A stretch of DNA of 64,000 nt from Bradyrhizobium sp. MOS002 (GTDB lineage: Bacteria > Pseudomonadota > Alphaproteobacteria > Rhizobiales > Xanthobacteraceae), in assembly GCF_003020115.1 (NCBI RefSeq), contig NZ_PYFX01000001.1, forward strand, positions 759,501-823,500, written 5' to 3'. Below, piece by piece: positions 57,351-64,000 of the stretch. The translations under genes were made by a program, and so were the position numbers. Below the pieces are notes generated by a model. That model did not search any database, had not been told where the DNA came from, and was given only the letters and a program-made list of their open reading frames with translations. Position 1 is the first letter of the stretch. Each line of letters opens with the position of its first letter.

Positions 57351-59429
57351 TTGCCCGGGCTTGGACACAGCGAGCATGCAGACAGGTCGCCCGGCCCGAT
57401 CGGGCGGCTGCGCGCGCGGCTGGTCGGCGTGCTCCGTGCGGTGCCGATCCGCTGGCGCATCCTGTCGATCGCGGCGCTGAACTCCGCCGTGGTGGTGGTG
57501 CTGGTCGGGCTGATCTGGAACGGCTCGCAGGTGCTCGGCTCGGCCTGGGACGACGTGCGCCAGGTGCGCGAGTCCGACCGGATTCTGGCGCTGCTCGAAA
57601 GCGAGACCGGGCGGCTGCACAATCTGATCCACCGCTACATCAACCAGCCGAGCCCCGACCTGTTCGCCGAGATCCTGCTGCTGCGCGAGGCGGTGCTGGG
57701 GACGCTGACCAACCGCGCCGCCAAGGACCCGATGCTGTCGGGCTCGGTCGAGGAGCTGGAGCGCACCACCGACCGCTTCCTCAACGGCTTCGGCGAGCTG
57801 CGCGGCGTGCAGGCCACCATCGCGAAGACCTATGAGGACCAGGTGCAGGGCCCGGCCAGGGACATGGCCGGCCTTTACTCCATCATTGAAGGCGCCACCG
57901 GCCATCGCGACGCGCTGATCTGGCCTTCGCTGGGCAAGTCGCGCGAGGCTTTCACCGCGATGCTGGTCGCGGCCAATTCCTACTATCTGTCGCTGTCATC
58001 GGGTGCGGCCGACGACGCCCGCCGCAACACCGAGACGATCGAGAAGACCATCCCCGTGATGATCGATCTCGCCGACAACGACCTCCAGCGCATGGCGCTG
58101 CGACGACTCGCGGCCCGGACCGCGGCGCTGCGCGAGGGTTTCGCAAAGCTCTCCGAGCAGCTCACGAACCGTACCGAGCTGCTGCGCAACACCATCGACG
58201 CCAACCAGGCCGAGGCGATCGGCGCCATCGACGATCTCTCCACCAAGATGCGCCAGCGCGAGCAGAAGGCGCAGGAGACGTTCGACCGCACGCTGGCGGA
58301 CATTTCCCGCCGTGTTCTTTCCATCGCCGTGATCTTCCTAGGCATCATCCTCACCGCCGGCGTGCTGATCGCGCTATCGATCCGGCTGCCGCTGCAGCAG
58401 ATCATGGCGGCGATGCGTGCGATCACGCTCGGCGACCTCGACCGCGAGGTGCAGGGCACGCGCGCGCGTGACGAAGTCGGGGCCATGGCGCGCGCGGTGG
58501 AAGTGTTCCGCGAGAATGCGATCGCGAAGCGTGAGACCGAGGACGAGCTGCGTGCGTCCAAGGAGAAGGCCGAGAGCGCGCTGCTCGAGCTCAACGCCGC
58601 GCAGCAGAACCTGATCGATGCCGAGAGGCTTGCAGCCCTCGGCGGCCTCGTCGCCGGCGTCGCGCACGAGGTCAATAATCCGATCGGCATCAGCCTCACC
58701 GTTGCGTCGAGTTTTGCCCGGCGCACCGAGATCTTCGAGGCGCAGCTCAAGGGCGAAGGCGGCCTGCGCCGCTCGCAGCTGGAAGAATTCGTGCAGTCCT
58801 CGCGCGACGCCTCGCAGCAGCTGGTCGCCAATTTGCAGCGCGCCGGCGAGTTGATCCAGTCGTTCAAGCAGGTCGCGGTCGACCGCTCCCATGCCGAGCG
58901 GCGGCAATTCTCCCTGAGCGAAGCCACCGACCAGATCATCGCGAGCCTGCGCCCGGTGCTGAAGCGGTCGTCGATCACGCTCCAGGTCGACATGCCCGAG
59001 GGGCTGCTGCTCGATGGCTATCCCGGTTCTTACGGCCAGATCCTGACCAACCTGTTCCTCAACGCCGCCAACCACGCCTTTGCCGACGGCCGCGCCGGCA
59101 CGATCACGATCTCGGCGCGACCCCGCGGGGCAGACGACGTCGAGATCATCTTCACCGATGACGGGGCCGGCATGACTTCCGACGTGCAGCGCCAGGCCTT
59201 TGACCCATTCTTTACCACCAGGCGCAATGAAGGTGGCACGGGACTCGGCCTCCATATCGTCTATAACCTCGTCACCCAGCAGCTCGGCGGTCGCATGATG
59301 CTGGAATCCAAGCTGGGACAAGGCACTACTTTTCGCATTATCATGCCCCGGGTCGCCAGGGGCGGCGGGCAAAGCACAGAGACTGACGGGACTTCTCAAT
59401 GGCCGAACAGGACGATGTCCTCCACCTGA
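57351..59429 (+). CDS. Membrane histidine kinase with HAMP domain
   Basis: 692 residues; TTG start six bases after the TRAP-type gene stop. One membrane segment (about 38-58), a roughly 260-residue periplasmic helical region without a recognised sensor domain, a second segment (about 323-343), HAMP (344-396), a coiled region, then HisKA with H439 in AGVAHEVNNPIG and a HATPase domain (NLFLNAANHAF, DDGAGM, FDPFFTTR, GGTGLGLHIVYN). All kinase boxes are intact. The last 31 bases overlap the next gene. The helical periplasmic part may contact the upstream binding protein. Confidence 0.87.
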   Translation: MPGLGHSEHADRSPGPIGRLRARLVGVLRAVPIRWRILSIAALNSAVVVVLVGLIWNGSQVLGSAWDDVRQVRESDRILALLESETGRLHNLIHRYINQPSPDLFAEILLLREAVLGTLTNRAAKDPMLSGSVEELERTTDRFLNGFGELRGVQATIAKTYEDQVQGPARDMAGLYSIIEGATGHRDALIWPSLGKSREAFTAMLVAANSYYLSLSSGAADDARRNTETIEKTIPVMIDLADNDLQRMALRRLAARTAALREGFAKLSEQLTNRTELLRNTIDANQAEAIGAIDDLSTKMRQREQKAQETFDRTLADISRRVLSIAVIFLGIILTAGVLIALSIRLPLQQIMAAMRAITLGDLDREVQGTRARDEVGAMARAVEVFRENAIAKRETEDELRASKEKAESALLELNAAQQNLIDAERLAALGGLVAGVAHEVNNPIGISLTVASSFARRTEIFEAQLKGEGGLRRSQLEEFVQSSRDASQQLVANLQRAGELIQSFKQVAVDRSHAERRQFSLSEATDQIIASLRPVLKRSSITLQVDMPEGLLLDGYPGSYGQILTNLFLNAANHAFADGRAGTITISARPRGADDVEIIFTDDGAGMTSDVQRQAFDPFFTTRRNEGGTGLGLHIVYNLVTQQLGGRMMLESKLGQGTTFRIIMPRVARGGGQSTETDGTSQWPNRTMSST

Positions 59430-61144
59430 TCGACGATACCGGTACCGCATCGGAGGATGTTGACGCCCGGAAATGGAAGATCGCCGTCATCGACGACGAT
59501 CCGGCCGTGCATGACGGCACGCGTTTTGCGCTCTCGGACTATTCCCTCAACGGCCAGGGCCTGGAGATCCTCTCCGCCCATTCCGCGGCCGAAGGTCGCA
59601 AGCTGATGGCCGCGCACAACGACATCGCCGCCGTGCTGCTCGACGTCATCATGGAGACGGACGTCGCCGGCCTCGAGCTGGTCGAGTACATCCGCAACGA
59701 GCTCAAGAACGAGACCGTGCGCATCATCCTGCGCACCGGACAGCCCGGCCAGGCGCCCGAGCGGCGCGTGATCGTGCAGTACGACATCAACGACTACAAG
59801 GCCAAGACCGAGCTCACCGCCGACAAGCTGTTCACCTCGCTGACCGCGGCGCTGCGCTCCTACCAGCAGCTCGAACGCATGCTGCAGACAAGGCGCGGGC
59901 TCGAGATCATCATCGACGCGGCTTCCACGCTGTACGACTTCAAGTCGATGCAGCGGCTCGCCGAGGGCGTGCTGACCCAGCTTGCCTCGCTGCTCAACGT
60001 CGATTGCGCCGGCATCCTGGTTTTGCGCGACAATGGCGGCCTCGACCCCGAGCTCTCGGTGCTCGCCGGCAGCGGCTGCTACAGCCGCTTCATCGGCACG
60101 ACCTCGTCTAAGGCGCTCGACCCCGATCTGCGCGCGATGGTGGAAGCCGCCTTCCAGGGCCGCAAGAACGAATTCGCCGACCACCGCAGCGTGATCTATT
60201 TGCGCACCGGAAGCGGCCGCGAGGTGGTGGTGCTGCTCCAGGCCGAGCGCGAGCTGTCCGAGACCGACCGCTCGCTGGTCGAGATCTTCTCCAGCCGGCT
60301 CTCGATCGCCTTCGACAACGTCATCCTCTACCAGCAGCTCCAGGCCGCCAACACCCAGCTGGAAGACCGCGTCGCCCAGCGCACCCGCGCGCTGATGCAG
60401 GCCAACCGCCGGCTCTCGGCGCAATGGCTGCGGCTGCAGCGCGCCAACGGCTTCAAGAACGAAATCCTCGGCACCGTCGCCCACGATCTGAAGAATCCGC
60501 TCGGCGTGATCCTCGGCCGCACCGAGATGTTGAAGGAGCTGATCTCGACCGGCGCGTCGTCAGGCGGGGTGGTCGCCCAGGTCGATCACATCCGCGATGC
60601 GACCAAGCGCCTGACCACGATGGTCGATCATCTGATCTCGGACGCGATGGCCGACGCCTTCGACATCACCATCCGCCGCGAGCCGGTCGACGTCGCGGCC
60701 CTGGTCAAGGAGGTCGCCGAGGCCAACCAGCCGCTCGCCGTCAACAAGCAGCAGGCGATCAGCGTCACCGCGCCCGTCAACGTCGTCACCATGTGCGACA
60801 CCGACCGCATCCGCGAGGCGATCGACAATTTGATCAGCAACGCGATCAAATACTCGCCGATCGGCGGCAAGATCGGGGTCGTCGTCAGCCATGAGGGCGG
60901 CGACACCATCGTCCGCGTCAGCGACGAGGGCGCCGGCCTGTCGCCGGAGGATCTCGGCCGCCTGTTCGGCCGGTTCCAGCGGCTGTCCGCAAAGCCGACC
61001 GCCGGCGAGAGCTCGACAGGGCTTGGGTTGTCCATCGTTAAGCGTATTATCGACATGCATGGCGGCGAGGTGACCGCCAACAGCGACGGCCCGGGCAAGG
61101 GCTCGACCTTCACCATCACCCTCCCCGCGACCGAAATCCCGTGA
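59399..61144 (+). CDS. Hybrid response regulator: REC-DUF3369-histidine kinase
   Basis: 581 residues, starting inside the end of the previous kinase gene. Order: N-terminal receiver (about 27-150, D82 in VLLDVIMETD, with a lysine in DYKAKTEL), DUF3369 (about 155-320), a coiled coil, HisKA with H362 in GTVAHDLKNPLGV, and a HATPase domain (NLISNAIKYS, DEGAGL, STGLGLSIVKR). No membrane segment, so it is cytoplasmic. A receiver at the front and a kinase at the back indicate an intermediate in a multistep phosphorelay between the membrane kinase and the OmpR-type regulator. Confidence 0.87.
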   Translation: MAEQDDVLHLIDDTGTASEDVDARKWKIAVIDDDPAVHDGTRFALSDYSLNGQGLEILSAHSAAEGRKLMAAHNDIAAVLLDVIMETDVAGLELVEYIRNELKNETVRIILRTGQPGQAPERRVIVQYDINDYKAKTELTADKLFTSLTAALRSYQQLERMLQTRRGLEIIIDAASTLYDFKSMQRLAEGVLTQLASLLNVDCAGILVLRDNGGLDPELSVLAGSGCYSRFIGTTSSKALDPDLRAMVEAAFQGRKNEFADHRSVIYLRTGSGREVVVLLQAERELSETDRSLVEIFSSRLSIAFDNVILYQQLQAANTQLEDRVAQRTRALMQANRRLSAQWLRLQRANGFKNEILGTVAHDLKNPLGVILGRTEMLKELISTGASSGGVVAQVDHIRDATKRLTTMVDHLISDAMADAFDITIRREPVDVAALVKEVAEANQPLAVNKQQAISVTAPVNVVTMCDTDRIREAIDNLISNAIKYSPIGGKIGVVVSHEGGDTIVRVSDEGAGLSPEDLGRLFGRFQRLSAKPTAGESSTGLGLSIVKRIIDMHGGEVTANSDGPGKGSTFTITLPATEIP

Positions 61145-61154
61145 TCTCAGGACC

Positions 61155-61889
61155 ATGACCCAAGCCCAGCACATCATGATCGTCGACGACGAGGCCCCGG
61201 CCCGGGAGATGGTCGGCGATTACCTCAAGATGCACGGCTTCACCGTGACGCTGTGCGACGGCGGCAAGTCGCTGCGCACGGCGATCGACGGCAGCATGCC
61301 CGACCTCGTCGTGCTCGACCTCAACATGCCCGAGGAAGACGGGCTCTCGATCATCCGCGACCTCAAGAGCCGCATCAACGTGCCGGTGATCATGCTGACG
61401 GCGACGGCGAGCCCGATCGACCGCGTCGTCGGCCTCGAGCTCGGCGCCGACGATTACGTGGCAAAGCCGTGCGAGCTGCGTGAGCTGATGGCGCGCATCC
61501 GCTCGGTGCTGCGCCGGAGCGCGCCGGCGAAAGCCGTGGCGGAAACGGCGGCTGCGAAATCGGACAAGGACCAATTGGTGCGGTTCGGAACGAAGTGGCT
61601 CGATCTCGAAGCGCAGGCCTTGCGCGACGACGAGGGCAATGAGCACCCGCTGACCGCATCCGAGTTCGGGCTCTTGAAGGTGTTCGCGGCCAATCCGAAG
61701 CGCGTGCTGTCGCGCGAGCGCCTGCTGGAATTGGCCAACGCGCGCGACGCCGAAGCCTTCGACCGCGCCGTCGACCTGCGCATCATGCGCATCCGCCGCA
61801 AGATCGAGCCCGATCCGGCAAAACCCGCCGTGATCCGCACCATCCGCGGCGGCGGCTATCTGTTCTCGCCGGGGGGCGAGAAGGCGTAG
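61155..61889 (+). CDS. OmpR-family response regulator
   Basis: 244 residues, 10 bases after the hybrid gene. Receiver domain with acidic pair DDE (about 11-13), phospho-acceptor D55 in VVLDLNMPEEDG and the lysine in DDYVAKPCELRE. The C-terminal winged helix (LTASEFGLLKVFAANPKRVLSRERLLELANARDAEAFDRAVDLRIMRIRRKIEPDPAKPAVIRTIRGGGYLFS) is of the OmpR/PhoB type. It is the DNA-binding output of the four-gene operon. Targets are not evident; no obvious direct repeat lies upstream of the operon. Confidence 0.88.
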   Translation: MTQAQHIMIVDDEAPAREMVGDYLKMHGFTVTLCDGGKSLRTAIDGSMPDLVVLDLNMPEEDGLSIIRDLKSRINVPVIMLTATASPIDRVVGLELGADDYVAKPCELRELMARIRSVLRRSAPAKAVAETAAAKSDKDQLVRFGTKWLDLEAQALRDDEGNEHPLTASEFGLLKVFAANPKRVLSRERLLELANARDAEAFDRAVDLRIMRIRRKIEPDPAKPAVIRTIRGGGYLFSPGGEKA

Positions 61890-62297
61890 GGCGCCAACGT
61901 CGTCCTGGCGAAGGCCAGGACCCATACCGCGTGATCTATCGTGGGCGCAGGTTCTAGTACTGTGGGAAGACTCTTCACTGCGAGTCTTCGTCAAACTTCT
62001 CCCTGGGGTTATGGGTCCTGGCTTCGCCAGGACGACAGCTGGGATTGAGGCGACATCGAACGCAAACCCCGGAAATATGTTCCCGGCGCCGCCTAATCCC
62101 CACCCCCGTATTTTCCGTACATTGAAATTCCACGCTTTTTTGCCTCGAATGTTTCGTCGCACCCGCTCCGACGAAACAATTTGGCGGCGCACGAAACCAT
62201 TTTCTCCTTTTCGTGCAGACGTCCCGAAACGTTGGCTCATTAACACTTTGGTCGAAGGAAACGCCGCTCGGTTGCGGCGCTACGGGGAGCCAAGTCA
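61890..62297. other. Intergenic region upstream of the ECF sigma gene
   Basis: Holds a family A repeat (61899-62036), an AT-richer stretch with several TTTCGTC/GACGAAA-like words (62150-62215), and a CGCCGC-TCGGTT-GCGGCG hairpin (62262-62279) just before the ribosome site. No -35/-10 for a known ECF group could be fixed by eye. Confidence 0.4.
61899..62036. repeat. Palindromic intergenic repeat, family A (variant)
   Basis: Ends GTCGTCCTGGCGAAGGCCAG and CTTCGCCAGGACGAC: same layout as other A copies, but with compensating C/T-G/A changes in both arms, showing that pairing is conserved. Confidence 0.85.
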
Positions 62298-62909
62298 ATG
62301 CCGAACGTCATCGCCATCAACGCCCAAGCCAGCCAGAGCATCATTGCCGCTCAGGCGACCTCGGACGACATGCTTCTCGAAAGCATTGCCGACGGCAACC
62401 GGACGTCCATGCACATCCTTTATTGCCGTCATAATGTGCGCGTCTACCGCTTCATCCTGCGGATCGTGCGCGACGCCACCACGGCGGAAGACCTCGTCAG
62501 CCAGGTGTTCCTGGACGTGTGGCGGACCGCCGGCCAATTCCAGGGCCGCTCGCAGGTTTCGACCTGGCTGCTGTCGATCGCCCGCTTCAAGGCGCTGACC
62601 GCGATGCGCCAGCGTCGTTTCGAAGACATCGACCAGGAAGACGTGCGTCAGATCGCCGACAATTGCGACACGCCGGAGACCTCGCTCGACCGCAGCGACA
62701 CCAGCGCCATCCTGCGCGCCTGCGTTCAGAAGCTGTCACCCGCTCATCGCGAAATCATTACCCTGGTCTACTACCATGAGAAGTCGGTGGAGGAAGTCGG
62801 ACAGATCATCGGCATCCCGCAGAGCACGGTGAAGACCCGGATGTTCTACGCCCGCAAGCAACTGGCCGAATTGCTTAAGGGCTGTGGCGTCGAGCGCTTC
62901 GCCGCCTGA
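62298..62909 (+). CDS. ECF-type RNA polymerase sigma factor
   Basis: 203 residues; ribosome site GGGGAG. Region 2 is seen in RFILRIVRDATTAEDLVSQVFLDVWRTAGQFQGRSQVSTWLLSIARFKALTAMRQRR (about 50-107), and region 4 in LSPAHREIITLVYYHEKSVEEVGQIIGIPQSTVKTRMFYARKQLAELL (about 143-190). No anti-sigma gene follows: the next gene is 470 bases away. Control must be transcriptional or by a distant anti-sigma. The group (stress type) cannot be assigned with confidence. Confidence 0.88.
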   Translation: MPNVIAINAQASQSIIAAQATSDDMLLESIADGNRTSMHILYCRHNVRVYRFILRIVRDATTAEDLVSQVFLDVWRTAGQFQGRSQVSTWLLSIARFKALTAMRQRRFEDIDQEDVRQIADNCDTPETSLDRSDTSAILRACVQKLSPAHREIITLVYYHEKSVEEVGQIIGIPQSTVKTRMFYARKQLAELLKGCGVERFAA

Positions 62910-62930
62910 AGGCTAGATATTTCAATGAGA

Positions 62931-62952
62931 TAGGGCATCTGTTTAGGCCCTA
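62931..62952 (+). terminator. Stem-loop after the sigma gene
   Basis: TAGGGC (62931-62936) pairs with GCCCTA (62947-62952), 21 bases past the stop. Moderately stable; no T-run. Confidence 0.35.
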
Positions 62953-62954
62953 CC

Positions 62955-63108
62955 CCGGACACGGAAGTGTTACCGCCGACGAAACAATTGAAACAAAGCA
63001 CAACATCAGGCGGAAAAACTTCCCTCCTATAAAGCTCACATACGGTTTCGTTAAACCTCCCAAGACCTCCAACGACCCGGACGGGATGCCCCCCTCCGGG
63101 TCGTTTTG
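62955..63108 (+). ncRNA. Candidate small RNA with anti-Shine-Dalgarno motifs
   Basis: A non-coding stretch ending in a strong intrinsic terminator. Its last 90 bases include CCCTCC (about 63022-63027), CCTCCC (about 63056) and CCTCC (about 63066), all able to pair with GGAGG ribosome sites. This resembles the CCUCC-containing rhizobial sRNAs (alpha-r14/cuckoo type). The 5' end and promoter could not be located; it might instead be the long 3' leader of the sigma mRNA. Confidence 0.35.
63071..63107 (+). terminator. Strong Rho-independent terminator
   Basis: AACGACCCGGA (63071-63081) and TCCGGGTCGTT (63095-63105) form a perfect 11-base stem followed by TTTT-G-T. It is the clearest intrinsic terminator in the window and lies 160 bases beyond the sigma gene. 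Confidence 0.85.
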
Positions 63109-63166
63109 TATTTGGGGATGGACGGCTGCGGCGGTGCGCTTGAGTGAGGCGGCCACGTCTCTCTCA

Positions 63167-63273
63167 TTCCCTCCCCCCTTGTGGGGGAGGGGCAGGGAGA
63201 GGGGTGCCACGAATTCGGACCTTTCCCGTGGCTACCCCCCCTCCCTAACCCTCCCCCACAAGGGGGGAGGGAA
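63167..63273. repeat. Palindromic intergenic repeat, family E
   Basis: Third family E copy, with TTCCCTCCCCCCTTGTGGGG and CCACAAGGGGGGAGGGAA ends, in the gap between the terminator and the ccdA-like gene. Confidence 0.88.
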
Positions 63274-63382
63274 CGCACCGCCTCCGCGGCCCGCACCTCC
63301 TCCTCCGTCACGAGCACGTGACACTCGTAACAATCCGCCCATTGCCCCGAACCATCCTCGTGACCCCCATCACGAGTGCCCC

Positions 63383-64000
63383 ATGCTCGAACTCACCTTC
63401 GCTGTCCTCGCCGGCATCCTCACTATCGCCGCGCCGTGCACGCTGCCGATGCTGCCGATCCTGCTCGGCGCCTCGATCGGCCGCAGCTCGCATCTGCGCC
63501 CCGCGATGATCGCGCTCGGCTTCGTCATCTCGTTCTCCGCGACCGCGCTGCTGCTCGGCGCCATCACGCGGCTGTTCGATTTCGATCCGAACGTGCTGCG
63601 CGAGGCGGCATCGATCCTGCTGCTCGGCTTCGGCCTGTTGATGCTGTGGCCGGCGCCGTTCGAATGGCTGTCGATCCGGCTCAACGGCTGGCTCGATCTC
63701 GGCAACTCCGGCGCCACGCAGCGCGAGGGCGCGCTTGGCGGACTCGTGCTCGGCACCACGCTTGGCCTGGTCTGGACGCCCTGCGCCGGCCCGGTGCTCG
63801 GCTCGATCCTGACGCTGGTCGCAACCACTGAGAACGCGACCTGGGCCGGTACGCTGCTGATTGCCTACGCCATCGGCGCGGCGATTCCGATGCTGGCGAT
63901 CGCCTATGGCGGGCAAGCCGCGACCACCCGGGTGCGCAGTCTCGCGCGCATCTCGCCGCGGCTGCAGCAGGGCTTTGGCGTCGTCGTGATCGGCTTCGCG
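63383..64000 (+). CDS. CcdA/DsbD-family membrane protein (partial, runs off window end)
   Basis: 206 residues visible from the ATG at 63383. Hydrophobic segments and the two-repeat pattern of CcdA: TIAAPCTLPMLPILLGASIG (about 14-33, with the first redox cysteine in a PC-x-LP context) and TLGLVWTPCAGPVLGSILTL (about 128-147, with the second cysteine before AGP). Such proteins carry electrons from thioredoxin across the membrane for cytochrome c maturation or disulfide reduction. No gene is visible downstream because the window ends. Confidence 0.83.
   Translation, partial: MLELTFAVLAGILTIAAPCTLPMLPILLGASIGRSSHLRPAMIALGFVISFSATALLLGAITRLFDFDPNVLREAASILLLGFGLLMLWPAPFEWLSIRLNGWLDLGNSGATQREGALGGLVLGTTLGLVWTPCAGPVLGSILTLVATTENATWAGTLLIAYAIGAAIPMLAIAYGGQAATTRVRSLARISPRLQQGFGVVVIGFA

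Overview
The window is high-GC alphaproteobacterial chromosome, most likely Bradyrhizobium or a very close relative. Reasons: a BjaI-like LuxI synthase, a CYP199A-type P450, a BoxR/benzoyl-CoA (box) cluster, two LivFGHM-type transporters, and many intergenic palindromic repeats of the kind common in this group. I recognised no phage, transposase, tRNA, rRNA or CRISPR. The region reads as a catabolic and nutrient-scavenging neighbourhood built from many small transcription units.

Layout. 1-5.6 kb: envelope genes (YbhN/MprF-like membrane protein, OmpA/BON protein, polysaccharide deacetylase) and an SDR oxidoreductase. 5.8-13.1 kb: aerobic benzoate cluster (benzoate-CoA ligase, alpha/beta hydrolase, boxC, boxB on the minus strand; boxR and a truncated haemoglobin divergent), without boxA or boxD. 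13.2-17.0 kb: IclR regulator, Rieske oxygenase and a glutamine-synthetase-like ligase. 17.8-21.2 kb: livHMGF without a binding protein, preceded by three phased TGCA half-sites that look like a BoxR operator. 21.5-23.5 kb: quorum-sensing locus (LuxR, LuxI and two small genes). 23.6-32.2 kb: LysR-controlled quinate/shikimate operon (shikimate dehydrogenase, full ABC transporter, 3-dehydroshikimate dehydratase). 32.4-41.2 kb: two solitary aromatic-type binding proteins, NDH-2, CYP199A P450 with MarR, and feruloyl/coumaroyl-CoA synthetase with MarR. 41.4-52.0 kb: nitrogen-scavenging block, with atzF facing an eight-gene operon (peptide-type ABC transporter, AtzG, AtzE, AtzH, GntR); both units start at sigma-54-like promoters. 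52.2-56.2 kb: phosphotransferase, protealysin-like protease with an emfourin-like inhibitor, and an orphan UgpB-like protein. 56.3-61.9 kb: four-gene signalling operon (TRAP-type binding protein, histidine kinase, REC-DUF3369-kinase, OmpR-type regulator). 62.3-64 kb: ECF sigma factor, a possible small RNA with a strong terminator, and the start of a CcdA/DsbD-type gene.

How it works together. Plant-derived aromatic acids (benzoate, methoxybenzoate, coumarate/ferulate, quinate/shikimate) are imported by Liv-type systems and fed to CoA-thioester or protocatechuate routes, each with its own regulator. The atz-type operon and the glutamine-synthetase-like gene carry sigma-54-like promoters, pointing to control by nitrogen status. 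Most functions are assigned from family motifs read by eye. Operators, promoters and the sRNA are pattern-based inferences.
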